Shown here: one piece after another, positions 17,851-26,019 of the stretch | How positions within the stretch are numbered: position 1 is the stretch's first letter | Layout: every line of letters begins with the position of its first letter | Assembly: GCA_046351325.1 (NCBI GenBank) | Contig: JAXLYR010000024.1 | Location: 1 to 64,000 of the forward strand | From: Xiheicaenibacterium sp046351325 | GTDB taxonomy: Bacteria; Myxococcota_A; Polyangia; Polyangiales; Polyangiaceae | Direction of reading: 5' to 3' | DNA: 64,000 nucleotides | Made by a program: the position numbers and the translations under genes | Notes under the pieces: model-generated | The model's database searches: none | What the model was told of the DNA's origin: nothing | The model's input: the letters and a program-made list of their open reading frames with translations, nothing else

Positions 17851-20157
17851 TCAGTGAGCCACGGTGAAGACTGCTTTGTGGTCCACGTCGACGAGCGCCC
17901 AGTCGTGGCCGTCGAGGACAGTCCAATAGGTCCCCGCGAACGGACCGAGCCGGAGGGAAGTGACGGTCGCGGCGAGCGGCTCGACGCTCGCCGGATCGAA
18001 GTGTTCCACCGTGAGATTCGGCAGGCTCACGATATCGATGGCAGGCGTCACGAGCGCGTTCTTCTGCCTGTCGTAGACCATGCCTGCGAGGCTGACTGGC
18101 AGGCCGCTGATCGTCGAGGGCGAATGACCGTGCTCTACCGTCACGAGCGACGTCACGCCCTCGAACAGCGTGCCCACGTACACCACGCCATCCTGTGTGA
18201 CGGCGAGTCCATTCCCGTTTGCGACCGTGGCGAGGAGTTGGTCCCCGCCGCCCAGGGTTCGATAACGGAGCTCGGTGGGCGTGAGATAGACAATGACCGG
18301 GTCGGCGTCCAACGTATTGGCTGGGGCGAGCTCGAACGCCGACAGTGTTGTAATGTCAGGGCCAGGGACGACCGAGATCGCGTCGACGCCATCCGCCGAG
18401 GCCTGGAATCGGGTGAAGACGCCCCCCTCTGCGGCGACGCCCGCGCCACCAGGGAGGACGCGGAGCTCACTACCCGCTGACAGCGCCGTAGGCGTGCGCA
18501 CGCCGTCGAGGGAGGTGAGGACGGTCGGGTTCGCACCGCCCAAAGCGAAGGGGAGCAGCGGACCGTCGACGAGCGCGATGGAGGTGCTCTCCGCGGGCAT
18601 CGGCCCCGAGCCCACGCCGTAGGTCGGCTCGATGCGGCTCCAGACCCAGCCGCTCGGACCGAGCACATATCGATTGATGAAGAATCCATCCGAAAGGCAG
18701 AACGCAAGAGGCCCGCCGGCCGAACACTCCGCGATTTGACCGTCCGTGAACACGTCTGGAATGACGAGCTCGAGTCCACCGGGCTCACGCAGATGCTCGA
18801 GGCCAAGGTAGTCGACGACGTAGACCTCACCATCGACGATGGTGAAGTTCGTCGCAGAGTAGAGCGTGATGAGCGGCGTCACCTCCCCCGACAACCGATC
18901 GACAGCGGAGAGCAAGGACTGGAAGTCGCCACCCGACACCCAACCGTGTGCGACGACTCGGTCGTGGACCGCGTCGAATTCGAGCGTCACGCCACGAAAT
19001 GGCAGGTTCGCCATGAACGTCGCTTCGCCGCTGACCGGATCACACCTGAAGAGATGGCTCTCGGTGAGATGGTCGGTGGTCGCATAGAAGTGTTCGCCGT
19101 CTGTCGCGATCGTCAGAATAGGGCCGTCCAAGAAACAGGATTGCGTGAGCGTGCGATCGCCTGTTGCTGGGTCGACTCGATAGCCGACGAGCTCCCCATG
19201 GTTGCTGTTCCGCTCTGCGCCCATGAAGATGCCCTGGTCGGTCCACGTGACATCCAATAGCTGCACAGACATGTCGCTATTGGTATGGGGAAGCATGGGG
19301 CCACTGCCCAACGTCGAATCCGCAATCACCGTGAGGGGCGCCGCAGCGTTTGGGTCGAGCACGGCAATCGCCGCTCGTAGGTCGTCCCACCCGACGAGGC
19401 GCCCGTCCCCTATCGCAGAGAAGTATTGATAGGGATAAGGGTTGACCAGCGAATGCGTCTCAGCCAGATAGGGCGTGATGGTGAGGTTACCAAACGGGTC
19501 CTCGACCGCGATATCGACCCATTGATTGGTCGGCACGTCCTCGACCAGCCAGGGGCGGTCCACGCGGACCCCGGACACACCGCCTACATACACGTGAGCG
19601 ATACCCACCGGCGAGCTCGCAAAGACCCGCACGGGGATAGTCGGCCCCTCGATCGCAACGTTCGCGCCGGGGAAGACCGCGTCGAATTTGGGCTGCACGT
19701 TCTCCAGGCCGTGCACCATAATGAAGGCTGCGTGGGGGTCCTCGTTCCCGAGGACATCGCGCGTGGTTACGTACAATTCATTATAACCGAGCGATATGGG
19801 GATCCAAACCGAGAACGTGGCGAATCCATCATCGGACGTAACTGGGAGGTCGCCGACCATCACGCTCTCGATCGCCGAGGCGTCCGTCGCTTTGCCGAGG
19901 ACGAGCAAGCTCTCTTCGTTGGTCTGGTACCCCGGAGTCGGTGCCTCGATCGTGACCCGCGGAGGCTCATGATCTCCCCCGCCGCCAGCGCCCCCCAAGA
20001 CCGGAGCGCCCCCCGAGGGCAAGCCCCCGCTCCCCCCATCGGCTTGGATGACCTCGCTCGAGCACGCCACGAGCAGCACGGCGACCGCACAGGTCACGGG
20101 CGCCAAAACTCGGGTTGGACTCGCCGCTTCCCCACTCTGCCCGACCGTAAGCTTCAT
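17851..20157 (-). CDS. Large secreted lipoprotein, paralogue 3 of 3 (first in the run)
   Basis: A protein of 768 residues from ATG 20157, which follows GGAGG (20163-20167) by 5 bases; an in-frame TTG directly precedes it. It shares the signal peptide, LLVAC lipobox, Ig-like region, propeller-like body and near-identical C-terminal part with the other two. The N-terminal leader is longer by about 20 residues. It is the first gene of a minus-strand run through to 9715 with spacings of 19-49 bases, so a promoter in the AT-rich spacer 20161-20280 could drive paralogues, PH-like gene, pnuC and nadR together. Confidence 0.8.
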   Translation of the reverse strand: MKLTVGQSGEAASPTRVLAPVTCAVAVLLVACSSEVIQADGGSGGLPSGGAPVLGGAGGGGDHEPPRVTIEAPTPGYQTNEESLLVLGKATDASAIESVMVGDLPVTSDDGFATFSVWIPISLGYNELYVTTRDVLGNEDPHAAFIMVHGLENVQPKFDAVFPGANVAIEGPTIPVRVFASSPVGIAHVYVGGVSGVRVDRPWLVEDVPTNQWVDIAVEDPFGNLTITPYLAETHSLVNPYPYQYFSAIGDGRLVGWDDLRAAIAVLDPNAAAPLTVIADSTLGSGPMLPHTNSDMSVQLLDVTWTDQGIFMGAERNSNHGELVGYRVDPATGDRTLTQSCFLDGPILTIATDGEHFYATTDHLTESHLFRCDPVSGEATFMANLPFRGVTLEFDAVHDRVVAHGWVSGGDFQSLLSAVDRLSGEVTPLITLYSATNFTIVDGEVYVVDYLGLEHLREPGGLELVIPDVFTDGQIAECSAGGPLAFCLSDGFFINRYVLGPSGWVWSRIEPTYGVGSGPMPAESTSIALVDGPLLPFALGGANPTVLTSLDGVRTPTALSAGSELRVLPGGAGVAAEGGVFTRFQASADGVDAISVVPGPDITTLSAFELAPANTLDADPVIVYLTPTELRYRTLGGGDQLLATVANGNGLAVTQDGVVYVGTLFEGVTSLVTVEHGHSPSTISGLPVSLAGMVYDRQKNALVTPAIDIVSLPNLTVEHFDPASVEPLAATVTSLRLGPFAGTYWTVLDGHDWALVDVDHKAVFTVAH

Positions 20158-20550
20158 CAAGACCTCCGCCCAATTGGGATCAGAAGAAAGGCGCGATCAA
20201 TATTAACAACGAAGATAGCAAATCAAGCACGCGCGAATATCTATCTTGAGATTAATCGACCTTAATCGTGAGCCCGCATCCGCGTTGCGCTACAGCCTAT
20301 TTGCGTTGCATGGGTTGCGTGGGGCGATGTGAGTTGGAAGCTGTCGGTTATTGGCTGTCAGCTATCAGCTGTCAGTAGTCAGTTGGAAGAAGCAGACCAC
20401 TAAGCGCCAGTCGAGACGGCAGCTGTGACCTCACCGCTAAACGCGGTTTGGGAGCCCCGGATGCGACAACCGTCTTTCTTACGTGTTTGTCCATCAACGG
20501 TCTGGACATCGCGCGGTCGAGCCTCGTAGGGTATCGCCTCGGGGTGTGGA
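20158..20550. other. AT-richer spacer between divergent genes, with promoter-like sequence
   Basis: This 390-base spacer separates paralogue 3 (minus) from the HD-NTPase gene (plus). The 20195-20280 part is clearly AT-richer than the genes. On the minus strand TTGATT (20221-20226) and TAATAT (20200-20205) form a promoter-like pair, but with a 15-base gap it is weak. Short repeats lie at 20332-20389, and ACCGCTAAACGCG at 20433-20445 recurs at 25800-25812. No open reading frame or RNA gene was recognised. Confidence 0.4.
20332..20389. repeat. Short direct and inverted repeats left of the HD-NTPase island
   Basis: AGTTGGAAG occurs at 20332-20340 and 20381-20389. Between them lie overlapping GCTGTC / CAGCTATCAGCTG-type near-repeats that could form small hairpins. 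Their origin is unknown. Confidence 0.45.
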
Positions 20551-23500
20551 ATGACCGTCCGCGAAGATGGATTTTACCTCGTCGACCTGGTGCGCCAACT
20601 CGCAGCTGACCGGCCGGTCGGGAGCCCGTGGAGGGCGAACGAGATCGTCGCGGCGATCGACCGCGCGTCCCCCTACTCGGGCGATCAAGAGCGCTTCTAC
20701 CTCGCGTTCTTGGAGGGGCTCCGCGACATCCTGAATGACGACGAGGACGCGGTGCTCACGCGCTTCATGCGTCAAGCGGCCGCGTCGGAGGCGCGGTCCC
20801 TTGCGGACGTCGAGAAGGATCGAGACCACCTGACCCACGTCACGCAGGTGTTCCTCGTGGGTTGGTTCATCCTGAACTCTTGCGGGAAGTTTCGGACGCT
20901 CGACGACTGGACTCCCTATGGCTGGTCGCAGCGCGACAGGTTCGAGAACTTGAATCGCGGGTGGGTGTTCACCTCGCTCCTACACGACTGCGCGTATTCG
21001 GCGCAGAACGCCTTTCAGGGGCGCACTCATGAGGCACGCCTCCGCGCGATGTTCGGCAAGCTTTACCTCCCGGGGCGGGCGGGCGGCTATGACCGCATAT
21101 ACGCCAAGGAGCTCGCGAAGCGCGTAGCGGCGCGGCGATCAACCATCATCGATCGCCCCGTGACCCGGCTCGTCGAGCAGGTCATCGAGGAGCACCTCGC
21201 CCACAAGTTCGGGCCGGACCACGCCTTCTTCACCGCACAGGCCTTGCTCGCCGAGGCCGCCCGACACCCAGGACCGACCCAGGAGCTGCTCGAAGTCGGG
21301 GCCGTTTCGCTCTGGACCCACAATTTCCGGCATCTGCTCAGGCCCGACGCAGAGCCCTCGGAGGAGAAGGTCGCCTGGTTCGCCGTCGACTTCTGGGATG
21401 AGCCGCTGGCCGCGCTCGTGACCGTCGCCGACGAGATCCAAGAGTGGGGCAGAGAGCGGAGCGACAACGCGATGACCCGTGAAGCGGGCGACCGCCCATT
21501 TCCCTCCGCGCGCTCGGTGCTCACCGAGCTCGCGGTCGATGACGCCGACGGCCTGCGAATTCAAGCCCATGTCGTCCACCATCTCTTTCCCGAGGACCGT
21601 CGAAACCTCCTTCGCCATGCCCGCACACGCGAGGTCTCCGCGGCCGACGACTCTCGGACGTACAAAAATGGCTTCAAGCCGCGCGTGACGGAGCGCACGA
21701 CATTCCATCCACGGCTTCGGTTCACGGACTCTGTCGAGGGTGAGCGCTGCAAGGTCGCGCGCCGGTACGCATGGCCCATCGAGACGGATGACTCCCTATC
21801 CATGCGCAGTCGGGAGGTCACCGAAGCCTCCGCGCCAACAGGTGGGAGTGCCTATCTCGAGGTGCACGCCACCCTGAAAACGAAGCCTGATGACGAGGCC
21901 CCTCTGCTTCATCTCGACACCTCGGGAGAGGTGAAGCTCTACGATGTCTTTTCGGGCGACGCTCCCATTCGCGCGGTGATGGTCGCGCCTGGCGGAGCCG
22001 GCAAATCCACAATTCTCCGCGCCCTCGCCCGAACCAAGAAGATTGGTCGGCGTGAGCTCGCCGTCATCTTCGTGGAGGAACTCGACACCGCTCTCGAGGA
22101 CCTCACGGACCTCTGCGAACGCGAGCGCGCGGGCAGTCAGCGAGATGTCCTATTGATTGTCGATCATGTCGATCGACTGCTGCATACGCCCCATGAGCGA
22201 TATTGGTTCGAGGAGCTGGGCATCCTGTCGAAGCGCGCGACGTGGCTCCATGTCATCGCCGCATGTCGGCCTGAGGAATACGAGACCGTCGTCAGCTTTG
22301 CGCTGGCGGGCGAATGGCACGAAGCGAGTCTCAGGGAGCATGTCGGGCCGCTCATGGACACCGTCGACAAGAACGGTCGCGCGACGGCAAGGGGGGTCGA
22401 GGCGAAACTTCGTGGCGCCGACGAGGAGCTCGATCGCCTCGGGCAGCTCGCACTCTCCATGGGTTCTCGCCGGTTCCTGGAACGACCGAAGGTCACGACA
22501 GAGGCTCAATTTGCGGGTGAATCCGTCCTCACGTTCACCCATGGCCGCGTGAGGTTCGTTCACGACGCCGTACAAGATTATCTCTCAGCGTGGGCCCTCG
22601 CTCGCAACCTCGCGCACGAGGAGGGTGAGACGATGGGTGGCGCCGTTCGCCGTTTGCTCCACACCCCACCCGACGTCCTACGGATGTTGCTCGGGGTGCT
22701 GAGCACGAGTCGCCGCCTGCAGCGCGAGGGTCGGCGTCGCGCCGCTCGAGGCTTTGCTGCTGGATTGCTCCGTGAGGCAACGCTCCGCCATTGGCTCTAT
22801 GACACCGGCTACCTCGCGAGGGCCCGCGAGAACGTCGAGGAGTTCGTGAGCATGTTCGCGGACGATCCTGACATCTATGCGATAGGCCAGATGCTGCTGG
22901 GACTCCTCGAGTACAGCGAGTTCAGCCCGACCCAAGTCGAACCCGGGCGGGGCTCGCGCTCAGAGCGCGACGCCGCTCACGAGACGCTCGAACGCGCTGT
23001 GGTCGCGCTCGCCACGGCGCTCGCGCACTTCGATCGCGTCCCGGTCGACCCGCCGGCCTGGGGAGGCAAGGCGCGTGATGTCGAGGTCGCCACGATGCAC
23101 ACCGCCGATCACCTCGTCACGTTGCTCGCGCGCGTCTCGGCGCTCGTGCCGGGCCCGACCCTCGTCGAGCTCAAGGAGCGCGCGCTCGCCCTCCTCAGCG
23201 ACGCGAACGCGGGTAGTGAGAACGCGCTCACCGCTGGGTGGGTGAGGACGATCATCAAGGGGATCGACCCCAATGGCAGCGATCCCATCGCACCGCTCGT
23301 GCGCATGGACGAAGCGCTCACTCGGCATATGTCCGACCCCGAGGGTCGAAGGCGCTTTGCGCTGCGATCCTTTCAGCTCGCTGGCCACATCGGAGGGACA
23401 TTGTTCCTTTATAAAAAGCACGACGCCGCGTCCCTTCGTGAGGGTGAGCGATGGCAAGAGGGCGCCGTGACCCGTGTCGGTCGCGTGCTGCGCGACATGG

Positions 23501-23976
23501 AGGACCTGGGGCATCATGAGCACTTCGGCTCGCGAGCCCACGGCTTGATGGATGGTGCGCGGGCGCTCGCGGCCATTGTCTTCTTCAAGATGGTTGCGCT
23601 CGAGCACGGCACTGGCGCCCCCACGGACGCGAAGTACGCAGTCCTCGAAGCCTTTGACCGGTATGAGCGCGCGCGCAAGCGGGCAAGGCTCGCCCTCCGA
23701 CCGGAAGAGCGCCTCACGATCGCGAACTGGCATGGGATGCAAGACCAGGTCTTCGGCGGGGTCTTCAAGAAGGCCTTCTATGCTGGTGGCATGAGCGTCG
23801 AGAAGGCCGAGTCCGCGCTCAAACAAGAGGAGAAAGAAGTCCTCGACGAGAACCGCCGCTTCGCCCAGAAGAACCCGCGCTCGAAGAACCACAAGATGCT
23901 CGAATACATCGAAGCCAGGATTGGCAATCCCGCCGAGTTCATCGCAAAGCACGCGAGGCCAAGTGGGAATGCTTAG
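20551..23976 (+). CDS. HD-domain and STAND/NACHT-like NTPase fusion
   Basis: A protein of 1141 residues ending in TAG. Residues 90-300 carry an HD-type metal-hydrolase pattern: RDHLTH (H93, H96), LLHDCAY (H145, D146), then VADEIQEWGRE (D294). Residues 479-487 are a Walker A (APGGAGKST) and 532-541 a Walker B (DVLLIVDHVD), followed by ACRPEEYE, as in STAND/NACHT NTPases. The remaining ~500 residues are helical and end in a basic coil. The effector-NTPase-sensor order is that of many bacterial STAND immune proteins; an HD nucleotide hydrolase as effector is inferred, not shown. Two small genes follow on the same strand. I know no named system with this exact architecture. Confidence 0.75.
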   Translation: MTVREDGFYLVDLVRQLAADRPVGSPWRANEIVAAIDRASPYSGDQERFYLAFLEGLRDILNDDEDAVLTRFMRQAAASEARSLADVEKDRDHLTHVTQVFLVGWFILNSCGKFRTLDDWTPYGWSQRDRFENLNRGWVFTSLLHDCAYSAQNAFQGRTHEARLRAMFGKLYLPGRAGGYDRIYAKELAKRVAARRSTIIDRPVTRLVEQVIEEHLAHKFGPDHAFFTAQALLAEAARHPGPTQELLEVGAVSLWTHNFRHLLRPDAEPSEEKVAWFAVDFWDEPLAALVTVADEIQEWGRERSDNAMTREAGDRPFPSARSVLTELAVDDADGLRIQAHVVHHLFPEDRRNLLRHARTREVSAADDSRTYKNGFKPRVTERTTFHPRLRFTDSVEGERCKVARRYAWPIETDDSLSMRSREVTEASAPTGGSAYLEVHATLKTKPDDEAPLLHLDTSGEVKLYDVFSGDAPIRAVMVAPGGAGKSTILRALARTKKIGRRELAVIFVEELDTALEDLTDLCERERAGSQRDVLLIVDHVDRLLHTPHERYWFEELGILSKRATWLHVIAACRPEEYETVVSFALAGEWHEASLREHVGPLMDTVDKNGRATARGVEAKLRGADEELDRLGQLALSMGSRRFLERPKVTTEAQFAGESVLTFTHGRVRFVHDAVQDYLSAWALARNLAHEEGETMGGAVRRLLHTPPDVLRMLLGVLSTSRRLQREGRRRAARGFAAGLLREATLRHWLYDTGYLARARENVEEFVSMFADDPDIYAIGQMLLGLLEYSEFSPTQVEPGRGSRSERDAAHETLERAVVALATALAHFDRVPVDPPAWGGKARDVEVATMHTADHLVTLLARVSALVPGPTLVELKERALALLSDANAGSENALTAGWVRTIIKGIDPNGSDPIAPLVRMDEALTRHMSDPEGRRRFALRSFQLAGHIGGTLFLYKKHDAASLREGERWQEGAVTRVGRVLRDMEDLGHHEHFGSRAHGLMDGARALAAIVFFKMVALEHGTGAPTDAKYAVLEAFDRYERARKRARLALRPEERLTIANWHGMQDQVFGGVFKKAFYAGGMSVEKAESALKQEEKEVLDENRRFAQKNPRSKNHKMLEYIEARIGNPAEFIAKHARPSGNA

Positions 23977-24088
23977 CCGACTGGGCAGCCTTTTGCGGTG
24001 GGTCACACACAGAGCCAACAAGAGGCACCAGTTGACGGAGAAGCAAAGAGCATAAGAGCCCGGGTCTGCAGAACATGGAGAAAAGCCG

Positions 24089-24721
24089 ATGATAGAGACC
24101 AAGAAACTTCGGATCACAGCAAAACTCAAGGAAGATGCCTATGCACGACTTGTCAAGAACTCGGGCGAGCACGAGTACTACCTATCCCTGACCGTAGCTG
24201 TCACAACCAACGGCAAAGACGAGGACGTGGCATTTGATGTGATGGTAGGAAGCGCCGCCGAGCACGCGCACGGGCTGGTGGAGAAGCTCACGAAGAACAA
24301 GACCGTGGAGCTCATCCTGGATCTATCTACTAACGTGAAAGGAAATCCTGCGGTCGACGCGGTGCGGATCGACCGGTGCGAGTACCAAGTCGATAAGGCC
24401 AAACCAGAAATCCCACTGACGCCGAAGACCGAAGAAAGGAAGGCCAAGGCCGAAACCGAGCCCAAGGCTGAAACCGAGCCCAAGGCTGAAACCGAGCCCA
24501 AGGCTGAAACCGAGGCTAACGCCGAAACCGAGGCCAACGCCGAAACCAAGGCCAACGCCGAAACCGAGCCCAAGGCCGAAACCAAGGCCAACGCCGAAAC
24601 CGAGCCCAAGGCTGAAACCCAGGCCAACGCCGAAACCGAGCCCAACGCCGAAACCGAGCCCAAGGCCGAAACCAAGGCCAACGCCGAAACCGAGGCCGAG
24701 GCCAGCGAGGTAAAGCCATGA
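24089..24721 (+). CDS. Small protein with a repetitive charged C-terminal tail, partner of the HD-NTPase
   Basis: A protein of 210 residues. The first ~110 residues form a compact beta-rich domain (KKLRITAKLKEDAYARLV, LTVAVTTNG, KTVELILDLSTN) that might be an OB-fold, though I cannot confirm it. Residues 120-203 are fourteen six-residue units of the (K/N)AETxx kind. The 5' half is plainly lower in G/C than the flanks and uses A/T-ending codons, which suggests recent acquisition. It lies 112 bases after the HD-NTPase, and its stop overlaps the next start (ATGA), so the last two genes are coupled. Confidence 0.65.
   Translation: MIETKKLRITAKLKEDAYARLVKNSGEHEYYLSLTVAVTTNGKDEDVAFDVMVGSAAEHAHGLVEKLTKNKTVELILDLSTNVKGNPAVDAVRIDRCEYQVDKAKPEIPLTPKTEERKAKAETEPKAETEPKAETEPKAETEANAETEANAETKANAETEPKAETKANAETEPKAETQANAETEPNAETEPKAETKANAETEAEASEVKP
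24446..24697 (+). repeat. Fourteen in-frame 18-base tandem repeats
   Basis: The 18-base unit is close to AAGGCCGAAACCGAGCCC, with AAC replacing AAG, and GCC, AAG or CAG replacing codons near the end. It encodes the (K/N)AETxx tail of the 24089-24721 protein. Copy number could vary between strains without breaking the frame. Confidence 0.9.
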
Positions 24722-25425
24722 GACAGATCCCGATTAGCCATTCGCTCCTCACCTATCTCGATGATCTCGAGTTCACCGAGGCAGCGCTCCTCGCGTCGGA
24801 GGACACAGTCGATCTCGCGGTTCACCATACGGAGGAGCTCGAGTCTTGGGGGGCTATGGCTCAGAAGGAGCGGCTCGCGCGGCGGGAGGTGACGCGGAGC
24901 GAGGCTGTCGTAAGCGTCAAGAACGCTGTCCTCGACGGGACGACGACGAAGTTTGGCGTTGGGGTTTTGGGGGAGGCGGGCGGCGATAGGAAGAGCGCGT
25001 TCTTCCGTCGATTCTTCTCGGCCGTGCCGAGCGAGTTCGTGCGCCGGCCGCTGCGCAAGCAGGCCGAGGCGACGCTGCAGATCATGCTCGCGGAGCTCGA
25101 GAGGCTCGCCGCGGACCACCCGCTGCGGGCGTACGTCGCGCCGCTCAAGGCGCAGGCCGAGGGAGCGCTCGCCGCGCTCGACGCGAGAACGAAGGCCAAG
25201 AGCGCGCGCAGCGTCTCGGCGCACGAGGTGGAGGAGTGGAAAGAGGGCGTGAACACCCTGCGCCTGTCGACGTACGCCGAGCTCCTCAAGCGCGCGGCCG
25301 ACGGCGGCAAGGGGCGGGGGTGGGCGGACGCGTTCTTCCGGTCGGATGCGGCGGTCGCAAGCGGTGATGAGGAGGGCACGGACCCCGCGGCCGGGCCGGC
25401 GACACCACCAGCAAACCCCGCCTGA
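24718..25425 (+). CDS. Helical hypothetical protein, third gene of the HD-NTPase cluster
   Basis: A protein of 235 residues, overlapping the preceding stop by 4 bases. It is almost wholly helical and charged, with LLTYLDDLEFTEAALL near the start, LRKQAEATLQIMLAELERL in the middle and a Pro/Ala-rich end. No known motif was seen. Composition returns to the high-GC style of the chromosome here, unlike the previous gene. Coupling suggests it works with the repeat protein and possibly the HD-NTPase. Confidence 0.6.
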   Translation: MRQIPISHSLLTYLDDLEFTEAALLASEDTVDLAVHHTEELESWGAMAQKERLARREVTRSEAVVSVKNAVLDGTTTKFGVGVLGEAGGDRKSAFFRRFFSAVPSEFVRRPLRKQAEATLQIMLAELERLAADHPLRAYVAPLKAQAEGALAALDARTKAKSARSVSAHEVEEWKEGVNTLRLSTYAELLKRAADGGKGRGWADAFFRSDAAVASGDEEGTDPAAGPATPPANPA

Positions 25426-25446
25426 AGGCGGAAACACGAACCGCAG

Positions 25447-25504
25447 GTGTCACCAAGGTCCGAACAAAGCCCGCTCGCGGCCCGGCGACGTGTCACCTAG
25501 GTCC
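25447..25504. repeat. Two copies of GTGTCACC(A/T)AGGTCC, possible IS-end relict
   Basis: The copies at 25447-25461 and 25490-25504 differ at one position and lie 43 bases apart. Multiple end repeats of this kind are seen in IS21-like elements, but no transposase is present, so the origin is speculative. Confidence 0.35.
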
Positions 25505-25873
25505 CAACAGCCGCTGATCACGGGTAGGTGAAGTGTTGTTTGCGCGCGTACAAGAGACGTACTTGGCAAGGTGAGCCCGCGCCCTGACGAGCCCAACCGC
25601 CGTCAGGCAACAGATCGATCGTCACCCAGCCCCCAACAGCCGCAGCCAACACGCAGGTGAGGGCTCGACAGGCCGACAACGGAGGCTGTTCGAGCTTAGG
25701 TGACGAGAGAACCCCTTCTGCGCGTTCGCGAAGCGAACAAGCGCGGCCGCAACCGGTGTGATTGCGGCGGGTCCCAGTGAAGCCCGCAGCCGAAACCCAA
25801 CCGCTAAACGCGAATGGGGCGGGGGCCCCGTTCGCTCTCAATGGGGTAAGGGGGCCCCGTTCCCGGGCCATGT

Positions 25874-25999
25874 CTTTTTCGCAACGCGAAAAAGGTTGGC
25901 CCGTGCAAACAGAGTCTTTTTCGCAACGCGAAAAAGGTTGGCCCGTGCAAACAGAGTCTTTTTCGCGACGCGAAAAAGGTTGGCCCGCGAAAACACAGC
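25874..25999. repeat. Three 42-base tandem repeats, each with a hairpin
   Basis: Each unit begins TCTTTTTCGCAACGCGAAAA and contains CTTTTTCGC, a 3-base loop and GCGAAAAAG, a perfect 9-base stem. Units start at 25874, 25916 and 25958; the third has changes in the loop and last part. They end 20 bases before the rlmN start and could affect its mRNA, or be a mobile repeat family. Confidence 0.85.
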
Positions 26000-26019
26000 C
26001 TGTGTTAACCGCGAGAATC

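Larger units (their letters stand above)
25426..26019. other. Repeat-rich spacer upstream of rlmN
   Basis: About 595 bases without a supported gene. It holds the IS-end-like repeats at 25447-25504, a second copy of ACCGCTAAACGCG at 25800-25812, G/C-rich inverted runs (GGGGCGGGGGCCCCG near 25816) and the three 42-base repeats at 25874-25999. A frame open from 25762 joins rlmN without a stop but encodes only the repeats, so it is not taken as coding. Confidence 0.6.

Noticed and set aside
25874..25999. CRISPR-like array
   Set aside because: The 42-base units are directly tandem, without unique spacers, and no cas genes are near.
25762..26019. N-terminal extension of RlmN through the 42-base repeats
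   Set aside because: Open frame only because the repeat length is a multiple of three; RlmN of normal length begins at 26020.
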